Origin: Oscillospiraceae bacterium | GTDB taxonomy: Bacteria > Bacillota > Clostridia > Oscillospirales > Oscillospiraceae | NCBI GenBank assembly: GCA_017512485.1 | Contig: JAFWGE010000003.1 | Location: 22,999 to 86,998, forward strand | Reading direction: 5' to 3' | DNA length: 64,000 bases | In this document: piece by piece, positions 7,688 to 15,463 of the stretch | Layout: each line of letters starts with the position of its first letter | Position numbering within the stretch: position 1 is the first letter of the stretch | Program-made: the position numbers and the translations under genes | Notes under the pieces: generated by a model | What the model was told of the DNA's origin: nothing | The model's database searches: none | What the model saw: only the letters and a program-made list of their open reading frames with translations

Positions 7688-9502
7688 CAGCTGTGCGCTC
7701 TCCTCGGCGAACTGGCGGGAGTACAGGTCGCTGTAGTATCCACCGGCACGCAATAGTTCCTCATGACGCCCACGTTCTACGATTTTTCCGTCCCTGACTA
7801 CGAGTATGAGATCGGCCTTGCGGATGGTGGATAGACGGTGGGCGATGAGGAAGCTTGTCCGACCTGACAGCAGCCGGTCCGTGGCCTCGCTGATTAGCAT
7901 TTCAGTGCGGGTGTCTATGGAGCTGGTGGCCTCGTCAAGCACAAATATGCGCGGATCAGCCAACACCGCCCTGGCAAAAGAGATGAGCTGCTTTTCGCCG
8001 GTGGAGAGGCGGTCTCCGCCCTCGCCCACTTCACTGTCCCAGCCCTTCTCCAGCTTGGCTATCACCTTATCGGCGGATACGGCCCTGGCGGCGGCTTCAA
8101 TTTCCTGATCCGTAGCGTCCAGCCGGCCGTATCGAATATTGTCCCTGACAGTACCTGAGAAGAGGTGTGGGTTCTGAAGCACATAGCCTATATTTGCGTG
8201 AAGCCAGAGCTGGCTTCGCTCTCGGTAATCAACACCGTCAATAAGGATATGCCCCTGGGTGGGCTCGAAAAAGCGGCAGGCCAGGTTGACCAGTGTGCTT
8301 TTGCCTGCGCCAGTCTCCCCAACGATGGCAACGGTGGACCCCCTGGGGATGTGCAGATCGAAGTGCTCCAGCACGTTCCCGCCGCCGTCCGGGTAGCGGA
8401 AAGTGACGTCCCTGAACTCTATTTCTCCGAGCAGCGGCTCCCAGTTTTCCCGCTTGGGGTGGAAAGCGTCACCGTACTTTTTGATGACCTCCGGGGAGTC
8501 CTTTACATCGCTCTGCCGGTCCAGTACTCCGGCCACGCGCTCAATGTTGGCCTGCAGAGAGATGAACTCTGCTATGTTGGCGGCGGTCATCTGGATGGGC
8601 TCAAAGATGCTTACTGCGTAAGTGGTAAAAGCCGACAGCGTGGCCAGTTCCAGTGCCTGGGACAGCACCATATGGCCGCCGCGCAGCAGCACAATGGCCA
8701 CTGTAGCCGTGCTGGCGAAAAGTACCAGAGGAATGTAGACCGCATTGAGACGGGCAGCCCGCAGGCCTGACTGCCGCGCTTCGGCAGTCATCTTCCGGAA
8801 GTCGGCTGAGGTCTTTTCCTCCAGCACCAGCGTCTTCACGGTGCGAACCCCGGTTATGCCCTCATTGAAAGCGCTGGTGATGCGGGAGTTCATCTTGCGT
8901 ACACGGCGGTTCCAGTGGAGTATTTTGTTCTGAAAGTACATTGTCAGCAGAGCCATGACCGGTACGATAGGTATCAGTATAAGCGCCAGCTGCCAGTTGA
9001 GCAGCAGCATGGAGACGAAGGCGCCTATCACATAGAACAATGCCCACAGGATATCCGTGAGATTCCACGCGAGCATCCCAGCGATACGCTGAGTGTCGCT
9101 CATGACACGGCTGAGAATGTAGCCCACGGGGGTCACGTTGTAATACGAGAACGAGAGGGTCTGCAGGTGGTGGAACAGCGCTGTGCGCATGTCCCTGCCC
9201 ATGTTCATTTCCAGCTTTATGGACTGACGGCAGAAGCCTGCCACCAGCAGCGCCTGGGCAAATATCACCGCTGCGTAGGCCAGACCATAGGGAAGCAGCC
9301 CCCGGGCGGTTCCGGATTGAATGAAGTTGGCTATGGCATAGCGCTGGAACAGCGGAAGCAGCACATCGATGAGACCGGTGAGCGCATTGAGCCCCACCAT
9401 AAGCGCGAATACGCCGCGGAAGGGGCGTATAAAAGGCGCCAGGCGCTTCCACGTCTTCCAACTGAAAGACTGCTTATATTCTTCCTCGTCATACGCGGGC
9501 AT
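7670..9502 (-). CDS. Heterodimeric ABC exporter, subunit with the catalytic Walker B (TM288/BmrD-like)
   Basis: This 610-residue half-transporter has six N-terminal transmembrane helices (about 30-310) and a C-terminal nucleotide-binding domain: Walker A GETGAGKST at 395-403, signature LSTGEKQ at 499-505, Walker B VLDEATSS at 521-528 with the catalytic Glu, and the H-loop His at 555. The signature departs from LSGGQ, as in the degenerate half of asymmetric exporters. Its start overlaps the end of the upstream partner gene by 14 bases, so they are translationally coupled. Such pairs export drugs, lipids or peptides from the inner leaflet. The substrate is not readable from sequence, but control by attenuation upstream suggests antibiotic export. 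Confidence 0.93.
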   Translation of the reverse strand: MPAYDEEEYKQSFSWKTWKRLAPFIRPFRGVFALMVGLNALTGLIDVLLPLFQRYAIANFIQSGTARGLLPYGLAYAAVIFAQALLVAGFCRQSIKLEMNMGRDMRTALFHHLQTLSFSYYNVTPVGYILSRVMSDTQRIAGMLAWNLTDILWALFYVIGAFVSMLLLNWQLALILIPIVPVMALLTMYFQNKILHWNRRVRKMNSRITSAFNEGITGVRTVKTLVLEEKTSADFRKMTAEARQSGLRAARLNAVYIPLVLFASTATVAIVLLRGGHMVLSQALELATLSAFTTYAVSIFEPIQMTAANIAEFISLQANIERVAGVLDRQSDVKDSPEVIKKYGDAFHPKRENWEPLLGEIEFRDVTFRYPDGGGNVLEHFDLHIPRGSTVAIVGETGAGKSTLVNLACRFFEPTQGHILIDGVDYRERSQLWLHANIGYVLQNPHLFSGTVRDNIRYGRLDATDQEIEAAARAVSADKVIAKLEKGWDSEVGEGGDRLSTGEKQLISFARAVLADPRIFVLDEATSSIDTRTEMLISEATDRLLSGRTSFLIAHRLSTIRKADLILVVRDGKIVERGRHEELLRAGGYYSDLYSRQFAEESAQLLWSVR

Positions 9503-11348
9503 CGCGCCCCACCTCCTTCATAAGCAGTTCACGGTCATCGGAGCGCATTTGTATCTCGTATATGTCCCGGTAAAGGCCCGGGCGGGAGATCAGTTCAGCG
9601 TGGGTACCCAGGTCGGCGGCCCGGCCTCTGCCCAGCACCAGGATTCGGTCCGCCTGCATGAGCGTGGTGATACGGTGCGAGATCAGTATCACGGTGGAGC
9701 CGCCAAGTTCCCGGCGCAGCGCGGCGCGGATCCTGGCATCCGTTTCGGCATCCACCGCGGACAGCGAGTCGTCAAAGATCATCACGGGGGCGTGCTGCAT
9801 CAGCATACGGGCTATTGCTACGCGCTGCTTCTGGCCGCCGGAAAGCGTGACTCCGCGTTCTCCTACAAGGGTCTCATAGCCGCCGGAGAAGCTGTCAATG
9901 GCGTCGTCCACACAGGCGATGGAGGCGCAGCGGCGCACCTCCGCCGGTTCGGCGTCCTCCCTGGCGGCGCGGATATTCTCCTCTACTGTCTGGGAAAAGA
10001 GGAAAGGCTCCTGCAATACCAGACCGATGCTGCGCCTGAGCTTCCGGCGGTCTATATTGCGTATATCCACCCCGCCTATGGTGATGCGGCCGCATCCGTC
10101 GGGCAGATCGTAAAGCCTGTCCAGCAGATGCACCAGCGTGCTTTTACCGGCGCCGGTGCCGCCCAGAATGGCAAAAGTCTCGCCTTGACGGACGGTGAAT
10201 GAGAGGTCCTCCAATACATTCTGGCCATCGTACGCGAAGGTGACGTGCTCGAATTCGATATCCCCTCCGGGGAAACTCTGAGCGTCTGGGGGATCGCGCT
10301 CTTCATCAGCGTCCAGAATATAGCCCACACGGTCAAGGGACACACCCGCCTTGCTCATCTCCGACAGAACGCGGCCAAGAGAGCGCACGGGCCAGGAGAG
10401 GGCTTCGTTATAGCTTATGAACACCAGGAACGTGCCCAGTGTCACGCGCCCCGCGACGGCCTCTGCCACGCCGAAAAGCACCGCTGACATGATCTGCAGG
10501 CCTGTAAGCAGGTCTCCCGAAGCCCAGTATACCGAAAGCAGTTTCCCAAGACGTATCCAGAGGCGGGCGAACAGGTCGTTCTTTGCACGGAACTTCTCCT
10601 CCTCGAACTGCTCCCTGCCAAAAGCTCGTACCACGCGCACGCCCGTGAGGTTCTCCTGGGTGCAGGCGGTGAGTTCGCTCTCAGCCTCGTCTGCGTCTTT
10701 GAAGCGGCTGGAGATCCGCCTGTAAAAGATGCCGGAGAAGAGACCCACGACAGGTATGAAGACCAGCGTAACAGCGGTGAGGCGGGGGTTCATGCCCAGC
10801 ATTATGGACACGTACAGAACCATGAGGAATACCGTGCGGAACACCTCGATGAGCTGGTTGCATACGAAATTGCGTATGACGTCCACGTCAGAGGTGCAGC
10901 GTTGGATGACATCACCTGTAGGGTTATTCTTATGCCAAGCGAAGCTCAGGTATTGTATATGGCGGTATAGCTCGTCCCGAATGGATTTAACAAAGCTCTC
11001 AGAGCCCAGAGACAGCTGGGTGCGCTGACCGAAGGTGCACGCACCCCGAAGCAGCGCGGTGAGCAGCACGGCAGCGGCAGCGATCCAGAGCGACCTGAGA
11101 GGCAGTTCACGCAGCGTGTCCCAGCGCAGCAAGCCCAGCACCCAGCCGGGGAGCTCCGGCTCTTTCGTTCCCAGCACGCTGTCCACCGTGAGGCCGATGA
11201 TCTGTGGCGTAAGGGCGTTAAAGACCATGCCCAGACAGCTCAGCAGCAGTGCCAGGGCGAAATGGGGCCAGCAGCCCCGAAGATAATGGGCCACAAGTCT
11301 GAGCTTGCGGGCGGCGCTGAGTTTGTATGCAGATTCCGTGTTTTTCAC
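9489..11348 (-). CDS. Heterodimeric ABC exporter, subunit with degenerate Walker B (TM287/BmrC-like)
   Basis: Six transmembrane helices precede a nucleotide-binding domain with Walker A GGTGAGKST (about 396-404), a canonical LSGGQKQ signature (about 502-508) and Walker B VMIFDDS, where Asp replaces the catalytic Glu. Together with the partner's LSTGEKQ this forms one degenerate and one active ATP site, exactly the split seen in TM287/288 and BmrCD. The frame is open up to a TTG at 11459, but that codon lies within the leader terminator. I prefer GTG at 11348, which follows GGAAGGAG although with very short spacing; the true start may be slightly different. Expression should depend on read-through of the terminator at 11426-11456. 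Confidence 0.9.
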   Translation of the reverse strand: MKNTESAYKLSAARKLRLVAHYLRGCWPHFALALLLSCLGMVFNALTPQIIGLTVDSVLGTKEPELPGWVLGLLRWDTLRELPLRSLWIAAAAVLLTALLRGACTFGQRTQLSLGSESFVKSIRDELYRHIQYLSFAWHKNNPTGDVIQRCTSDVDVIRNFVCNQLIEVFRTVFLMVLYVSIMLGMNPRLTAVTLVFIPVVGLFSGIFYRRISSRFKDADEAESELTACTQENLTGVRVVRAFGREQFEEEKFRAKNDLFARLWIRLGKLLSVYWASGDLLTGLQIMSAVLFGVAEAVAGRVTLGTFLVFISYNEALSWPVRSLGRVLSEMSKAGVSLDRVGYILDADEERDPPDAQSFPGGDIEFEHVTFAYDGQNVLEDLSFTVRQGETFAILGGTGAGKSTLVHLLDRLYDLPDGCGRITIGGVDIRNIDRRKLRRSIGLVLQEPFLFSQTVEENIRAAREDAEPAEVRRCASIACVDDAIDSFSGGYETLVGERGVTLSGGQKQRVAIARMLMQHAPVMIFDDSLSAVDAETDARIRAALRRELGGSTVILISHRITTLMQADRILVLGRGRAADLGTHAELISRPGLYRDIYEIQMRSDDRELLMKEVGRDARV

Positions 11349-11425
11349 TCTCCTTCCTGCGCGTTTTGTTGAATTCGCGGGTGGGTGCCGCACCGGGAAC
11401 AAGCGAGCGACGGACCGCGTATAAG

Positions 11426-11456
11426 AAAAACGCCCTCCCGGACCGGGAGAGCGTTT
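11426..11456 (-). terminator. Leader attenuator terminator of the ABC operon
   Basis: On the minus strand a GC-rich stem (CGCTCTCCCG paired with CGGGAGGGCG, extended by flanking AAA/TTT) is followed directly by TTTTTCTT. It lies between a small translated leader ORF and the first ABC gene, 78 bases ahead of the gene start, so it can only act as a conditional terminator. Confidence 0.8.
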
Positions 11457-11483
11457 CAAAAGCGTTTGCGTATTTCCGGCGGT

Positions 11484-11576
11484 TCAGGCAGAAACAGTGC
11501 GCAGGACATTCTCTCCTCCGGGGAACAATCTTAAAAACATGTTGACGATCCGGGCGGTATTTCTGTTGTTAATCAT
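11484..11576 (-). CDS. 30-residue leader peptide of the ABC exporter operon (BmrB-like role)
   Basis: A 31-codon frame starts at ATG 11576 with a perfect AAGGAGG (11585-11591) at 8-base spacing and ends with TGA at 11484, 28 bases before the intrinsic terminator. The peptide is basic at its N-terminus (MINNRNTARIV), hydrophobic in the middle (NMFLRLFPGG) and ends VLRTVSA. In Bacillus subtilis the bmrB leader ORF controls bmrCD by ribosome-mediated transcription attenuation when antibiotics stall translation. The position, strong ribosome site and following terminator argue for the same role here, although the peptide itself need not be homologous. Confidence 0.7.
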   Translation of the reverse strand: MINNRNTARIVNMFLRLFPGGENVLRTVSA

Positions 11577-11651
11577 CCTGCACACCTCCTTGTTGTAAAT
11601 TTGCGGAAAATATGTCTGCGGCTTTCACTTGCTGACAGCCACACAATGCGC

Positions 11652-11680
11652 AGTTTAACCGCAAAAGCAGGGATTGTCAA
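11652..11680 (-). promoter_or_regulatory. Promoter of the leader-ABC operon
   Basis: Minus strand: perfect -35 TTGACA (11675-11680), 17-bp spacer and -10 TAAACT (11652-11657), placing transcription start about 70 bases before the leader ORF. Confidence 0.65.
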
Positions 11681-11734
11681 GGGGGCGATCGCATATGTTT
11701 ACGTGCGGGATCTTACCGCCCATGCGGAAAAACC

Positions 11735-11762
11735 TTTGCAAAGCCAGCTGCCTTGGTATAGT
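11735..11762 (+). promoter_or_regulatory. Promoter of the YczE-like gene
   Basis: TTTGCA (11735-11740), 16-bp spacer, TATAGT (11757-11762), 27 bases before the chosen ATG. It is divergent from the ABC operon promoter. Confidence 0.45.
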
Positions 11763-11789
11763 ATAAACCCATCAACAGAAACGGAGACC

Positions 11790-12452
11790 ATGTCTATGGA
11801 ACGTACGCGCGCGTTTCTGCGGGCATTCACACCACGCCGGCGGATCGTCTATCTGTTGGGCACTATGATCCTGGGCTGCGGAATAGCCATGAACACGAAA
11901 ACCAAACTGGGGATAGCCCCCGTCCTCTCCGTAGCCTGGAACCTTAGCGAGCTCATCGGGATACCCTTCAGTCTTATGAGTTTTTTGTATTACTGTTTCC
12001 TTATCCTGCTGCAGTTCCTTTTACTGAAGCGGGAATTTGAGACCATTCAGATATTGCAGATTATCGCCAGCTTCTTTACCAGCTTTTTCATCGGCGTATT
12101 CGGCAGAATGCTGCCAGACGCCGCGTCACCCGTTGGCAGGGGGATCATGTTGCTGGGGGCCATTCTGCTCACGGGTATCGGCATCATCCTCACTGTGGGA
12201 GCCAGGTTCGTACCCAACCCGGCGGACGGTATGTCTCAGGCTATCGCGCGCCGGACGGGCAAGGGACTGGGCCTCAGTAAGAACATGCTGGATATCGGAA
12301 GTTTCATCGTTGCCACAGCCCTTGGTTTCATCTTCCGGGGAAAGCTCATGGGCGTGGGGATCGGCACGGTGGTCACTATGCTGCTGACGGGGCGGGTGGT
12401 AGCCTGGCTGCAGAAGCCCGTACTGCGTCTGGCAGGACTGTTCATGCCCTGA
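11790..12452 (+). CDS. YczE/YyaS-type integral membrane protein
   Basis: A 220-residue protein of about five or six transmembrane helices with the features of the COG2364 membrane family: an early LGTMILGCGIAM helix, the NTKTKLGIAP turn and the later NPADGMSQAI loop followed by two helices. The function of the family is unknown; members sit near transporters and antibiotic loci. The open frame extends upstream to 11601, but ATG at 11790 follows GGAGA and a promoter, and matches the family length. It stands alone, divergent from the ABC exporter, and ends in a strong terminator. Confidence 0.8.
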   Translation: MSMERTRAFLRAFTPRRRIVYLLGTMILGCGIAMNTKTKLGIAPVLSVAWNLSELIGIPFSLMSFLYYCFLILLQFLLLKREFETIQILQIIASFFTSFFIGVFGRMLPDAASPVGRGIMLLGAILLTGIGIILTVGARFVPNPADGMSQAIARRTGKGLGLSKNMLDIGSFIVATALGFIFRGKLMGVGIGTVVTMLLTGRVVAWLQKPVLRLAGLFMP

Positions 12453-12472
12453 ACGCGAACAGGGAGAATAAA

Positions 12473-12510
12473 CGCCGGCCGGGCGCGAAAAGCCCGACCG
12501 GCGCTTTCTG
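12473..12510 (+). terminator. Intrinsic terminator after the YczE-like gene
   Basis: CGCCGG-C-CGGGC pairs with GCCCG-A-CCGGCG (one mismatch) and is followed by CTTTCTG. It faces the convergent rubrerythrin gene and may serve both. Confidence 0.7.
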
Positions 12511-12563
12511 ATATAAAGCCGCATATCGGTGGGGAACGACAAACCGTGACCGGTTCGTGCCGT

Positions 12564-13111
12564 TCAGTAATTCACCTTGTTGATCTCAAAGGAAGCCTGG
12601 TCCGCGCCGCAGATGGGACAGACTTCCGGGGCATTAGTGCCTATATGTATATGACCGCAGTAGCGGCACTCCCACATTTTTACCTCGCTCTTGCGGAACA
12701 CCTCGTCGTTTTGATGTTCTGAAGCAAGGCGCGATAGCGCTCCTCGTGTCGCTTTTCCACAAGGGCGACGCCCCTGAATTTCGCCGCCAGCTCAGGGAAA
12801 CCATCCTCCTCGGCGATCTTCGCGAATTCCTCGTACATTTCGGTCCACTCGAAGTTCTCACCGTCGGCCGCGTCGGACAGATTCTCCGCAGTGCCATTTA
12901 TACCGCCCAGTTCCCGAAACCAGATTTTGGCATGGACCTTCTCGTTCTCTGCGGACTTGAGGAACAGTTCCGCGATCTGCTCCATGCCCTCTTTCTCAGC
13001 TATCTGTGCGAAATAGGTGTACTTGTTTCTGGCCTGGGACTCCCCGGCAAAAGCTGCCTCCAGATTTTTCTCTGTTCGTGTACCTGCGTACTTGTTGGGT
13101 TTGCCGCTCAT
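12564..13111 (-). pseudogene. rbr: Rubrerythrin, frameshifted between the diiron and rubredoxin domains
   Basis: The N-terminal part (13111 to about 12713) is a complete ferritin-like diiron domain with its Glu and His ligands ([27 protein letters not shown]). In this frame translation stops at 12680 after a nonsense tail. One base out of frame, from the A run at 12709-12712, the sequence continues as a perfect rubredoxin domain (CRYCG ... CPICG) ending in NKVNY-stop at 12564. Adding one A to the AAAA run restores a normal rubrerythrin of about 181 residues. Rubrerythrin is a cytoplasmic peroxidase protecting anaerobes. Because the rest is intact and the lesion is in a homopolymer, a sequencing error or very recent mutation is likely. 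AAGGAGG precedes ATG. Confidence 0.9.
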
Positions 13112-13161
13112 GGGTATACCTCCTTATAAATTATTATTATCACAATATTCTGTTTTAGTTA

Positions 13162-13190
13162 ATTATATATTGCAATTAATAATATCACAA
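13162..13190 (-). promoter_or_regulatory. Promoter of the rubrerythrin gene
   Basis: Minus strand TTGTGA (13185-13190), 17-bp spacer, TATAAT (13162-13167) in a very AT-rich stretch. PerR-type operators would be expected for this gene in Firmicutes, but no clean copy was found. Confidence 0.55.
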
Positions 13191-13351
13191 CACCCCATAT
13201 CGAAATATATGCCTGCGAAAAGTGCGCAAAAGGTACGGCAAGCTTTGGCTTCGGGGCTTTAAGCACCGCAATAAGGACGGACTGCTTTTGCCGCAGTCAT
13301 GAAAAAACTCATAAAATCTTCGAAAATGCTTTGAAAATATCTGAGTAATTC

Positions 13352-13380
13352 TTGCAATCGCCAGTCAGATAGGCTAAAAT
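13352..13380 (+). promoter_or_regulatory. Promoter of efp
   Basis: TTGCAA (13352-13357), 17-bp spacer, TAAAAT (13375-13380), about 60 bases before the efp ATG. The 331-base gap between rbr and efp otherwise shows no gene. Confidence 0.6.
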
Positions 13381-13442
13381 AAACAGAAGTTAACTGTAAG
13401 TATATGTTCTGCACTTTATTTTTTGACACAGGAGGAGAAAAT

Positions 13443-14006
13443 ATGATTACTGCCGGAGATTTCAGAAACGGCGTGACATTTGAAATGGACGGTCAGGTCA
13501 TGCAGGTGGTGGAGTTCCAGCACGTGAAGCCTGGTAAGGGTTCCGCTTTTGTGCGTACTAAGATGAAGAACGTCATCACCGGGGCCGTGACGGAGACGAC
13601 CTTCAATCCCACGGAAAAGTTTGAGGAGGCTTTCGTGGAGCGCAGGGACATGGAGTATCTGTACAACGACGGCGACCTGTACTACTTCATGGATTCCGAG
13701 ACTTACGAACAGATGCCCATCAACAAGGACGTGCTGGGAGACAACTTCCGTTTCGTCAAAGACAATATGGTATGCAAGATCCTGTCGTATAAGGGCAGTG
13801 TGTTCGGAGTGGAGCCTCCCACGTTTATCGATCTGGAGATAACCGAGACAGATCCTGGCTTCCGCGGCGACACCGCTACCAACGTACTTAAGCCCGCCAC
13901 ACTGGAGACCGGCGCTGTGGTAAAGGTGCCCCTCTTCCTGAGCGTAGGGGACAAGATCCGCATAGACACCCGCACGGGTGAGTATCTTGAAAGAGCGAAA
14001 GGCTGA
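13443..14006 (+). CDS. efp: Elongation factor P
   Basis: The 187-residue protein is colinear with EF-P: N-terminal KOW-like domain with the loop KPGKGSAF, whose Lys32 is the position modified in many bacteria, then two OB domains ending in the conserved [18 protein letters not shown] binds between the P and E sites and relieves ribosome stalling at polyproline. The longer frame begins at 13404, but ATG at 13443 follows GGAGGAG and gives the canonical N-terminus [10 protein letters not shown]. No lysine-modifying enzyme gene is nearby. It is followed after 10 bases by the CD1247-type gene. Confidence 0.97.
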   Translation: MITAGDFRNGVTFEMDGQVMQVVEFQHVKPGKGSAFVRTKMKNVITGAVTETTFNPTEKFEEAFVERRDMEYLYNDGDLYYFMDSETYEQMPINKDVLGDNFRFVKDNMVCKILSYKGSVFGVEPPTFIDLEITETDPGFRGDTATNVLKPATLETGAVVKVPLFLSVGDKIRIDTRTGEYLERAKG

Positions 14007-14016
14007 GGTGGACGGT

Positions 14017-14400
14017 ATGACACTTTCTGAAAAGGTAGCGTATATAAAAGGTCTGGCCGACGGTATGGAACTGGACGAGAGCAAAAAAGAAGTCAGGCTC
14101 ATGATGGCCATCATAGACGTTCTGGAGGAGACCGCGATTTCTGTGGAGGATCTGGAGGAAGCGGTGGAATCAGTGTGCGACGAGATCGACGACATCGAGG
14201 ACGTCGTATTCGACGATGATGACGAATGCAGCTGCTGTGACGACGATGACGATGATATGCTCGAGGTCAAATGCCCCAAGTGCGGCGAAGTGCTGGAACT
14301 TGAGGATGAGGACTTCGAGAACGGCTGGATCAAATGCCCCGCATGCGGCGAGAAGCTGGAGTTCGATGTCTGTGATGACGACTGCGACTGCTGCGATTAA
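14017..14400 (+). CDS. CD1247-type N-terminal domain protein with acidic linker and zinc ribbon
   Basis: This 127-residue protein starts with a helical LSEKVAYIKGLADGMELDESKKE domain typical of the clostridial CD1247 family, passes through an Asp/Cys-rich segment (DDDDECSCCDDDDDD) and ends in a zinc ribbon (CPKCGEVLELE ... CPACGE) and a Cys-Asp tail. ATG at 14017 is chosen because GAGGTGG precedes it and the family begins there. Coupling with efp is common in clostridia and suggests a translation- or transcription-related role, but the function is unknown. The acidic, cysteine-rich middle could bind extra metal. Confidence 0.8.
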   Translation: MTLSEKVAYIKGLADGMELDESKKEVRLMMAIIDVLEETAISVEDLEEAVESVCDEIDDIEDVVFDDDDECSCCDDDDDDMLEVKCPKCGEVLELEDEDFENGWIKCPACGEKLEFDVCDDDCDCCD

Positions 14401-14420
14401 AAACACATGATGATTCTTCT

Positions 14421-14450
14421 ACCGGGCGGCATATACCGCCCGGTATCTTT
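14421..14450 (+). terminator. Intrinsic terminator of the efp operon
   Basis: Perfect 9-bp stem ACCGGGCGG / CCGCCCGGT with a 6-base loop, then ATCTTTC. Confidence 0.8.
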
Positions 14451-14504
14451 CGTTAAAGGCAAAAAACAGACTGCAAAAAACAGATGAATTGTCAGTGTTT
14501 TATC

Positions 14505-14533
14505 TTGTCAGTGTTTCAAAGCTATAGTATAAT
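14505..14533 (+). promoter_or_regulatory. Promoter of the cdaA-led operon
   Basis: TTGTCA (14505-14510), 17-bp spacer, TATAAT (14528-14533). No terminator was seen from here to 31791, so it may feed a very long transcript. Confidence 0.7.
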
Positions 14534-14554
14534 TACCAGAACGGGGTCCGCGCC

Positions 14555-15463
14555 TTGCTGTTGGCACTGCGCCGCGGGCAATACATCGGAAGGGGCGGTG
14601 AGACTTATGGGGTAGTAACGGGCTGGCTTGAAGTGCTATGGTATAACATAAAGAGCATTCGCATAGCCGACGTGCTGGACATTGCTATTATAACGTTCGT
14701 CTTTTACAAACTCATTCTGATGATCCGCGGCAAGACCGCTGCCAGGATAGTGCGTGCGGTGGTCGTCCTGTTGCTCATAACGTGGCTGTCCCAGGTGCTG
14801 GGGCTGAACGTTATCAACTTTATACTTACCAATACTATCAAGATGGGCGTCATAGCGCTGCTCATCATGTTCCAACCTGAAATCAGGAGGGCGCTGGAGA
14901 GGATAGGCGCGTCCAGCAGCATCGGAAGGCTCCTGGGCAGGGCTACCCCCAGGGAGGACGCCGAGGTGGAAGTTGACCAGGTGGTGGACGCATGCCAGTG
15001 GCTGGCCAGGTCAAAGTTCGGAGCACTTATCGTCTTTGAGCGTGACAACAACCTTGAAGATTACATGAAGACCGGTACGATGATAAATGCGGATCTGTCG
15101 TCGGAGCTGCTCAGAAACATCTTTTTCCCAAAAGCAGCCCTGCACGACGGAGCGGTTATCATCCGGGACGGCCGTATACTGGCTGCCGGGTGTATGTTGC
15201 CCATGACCGACAACACAAACCTGGAACGCGACTTGGGCATGCGTCACAGGGCCGGCATAGGCATAAGTGAACAGACAGACGCCATCGTTGTCATCGTCTC
15301 CGAGGAGCGGGGTACCGTGTCGGTGGCCGAGAACGGCATGATAAAGATGAACCTCAGTGCCGATGTACTGAAGAGGCTCCTGCTCATGCGCCTGGTGACG
15401 GACGATGAGAAGGGCGAGGAGGGCCGTTTCCGCATTTTCAGGAGGAAGAACGATGCTGAATAA
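14555..15463 (+). CDS. cdaA: Diadenylate cyclase CdaA
   Basis: CdaA makes c-di-AMP from two ATP at the membrane. Three N-terminal transmembrane helices (about 35-105 from the TTG start) precede the DAC domain with the two hallmark motifs, DGA (LHDGAVIIRDG) and RHR (GMRHRAGIGI), and the conserved GTxS-like VSEERGTVSVA end. The start is uncertain: TTG at 14555 is the longest, while GTG at 14636 aligns better with the length of B. subtilis CdaA; neither has a strong ribosome site. The 3' end overlaps cdaR by 11 bases. The usual third gene, glmM, is not adjacent. Confidence 0.93.
   Translation: MLLALRRGQYIGRGGETYGVVTGWLEVLWYNIKSIRIADVLDIAIITFVFYKLILMIRGKTAARIVRAVVVLLLITWLSQVLGLNVINFILTNTIKMGVIALLIMFQPEIRRALERIGASSSIGRLLGRATPREDAEVEVDQVVDACQWLARSKFGALIVFERDNNLEDYMKTGTMINADLSSELLRNIFFPKAALHDGAVIIRDGRILAAGCMLPMTDNTNLERDLGMRHRAGIGISEQTDAIVVIVSEERGTVSVAENGMIKMNLSADVLKRLLLMRLVTDDEKGEEGRFRIFRRKNDAE

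Noticed and set aside
9369-10202. 277-codon plus-strand frame across the ABC genes
   Set aside because: It covers two real minus-strand genes with intact ATPase motifs and has no domain of its own.
12680-12720. Programmed -1 frameshift in the rubrerythrin gene
   Set aside because: The A run is only four bases, without the X XXY YYZ heptamer or a downstream stem that I could see; a single-base indel explains it better.
13416-14333. 305-codon minus-strand frame rich in serine over efp and the CD1247-type gene
   Set aside because: The Ser runs mirror Asp-rich and GAC/GAT-rich coding of the plus-strand genes; no start signal or family pattern.
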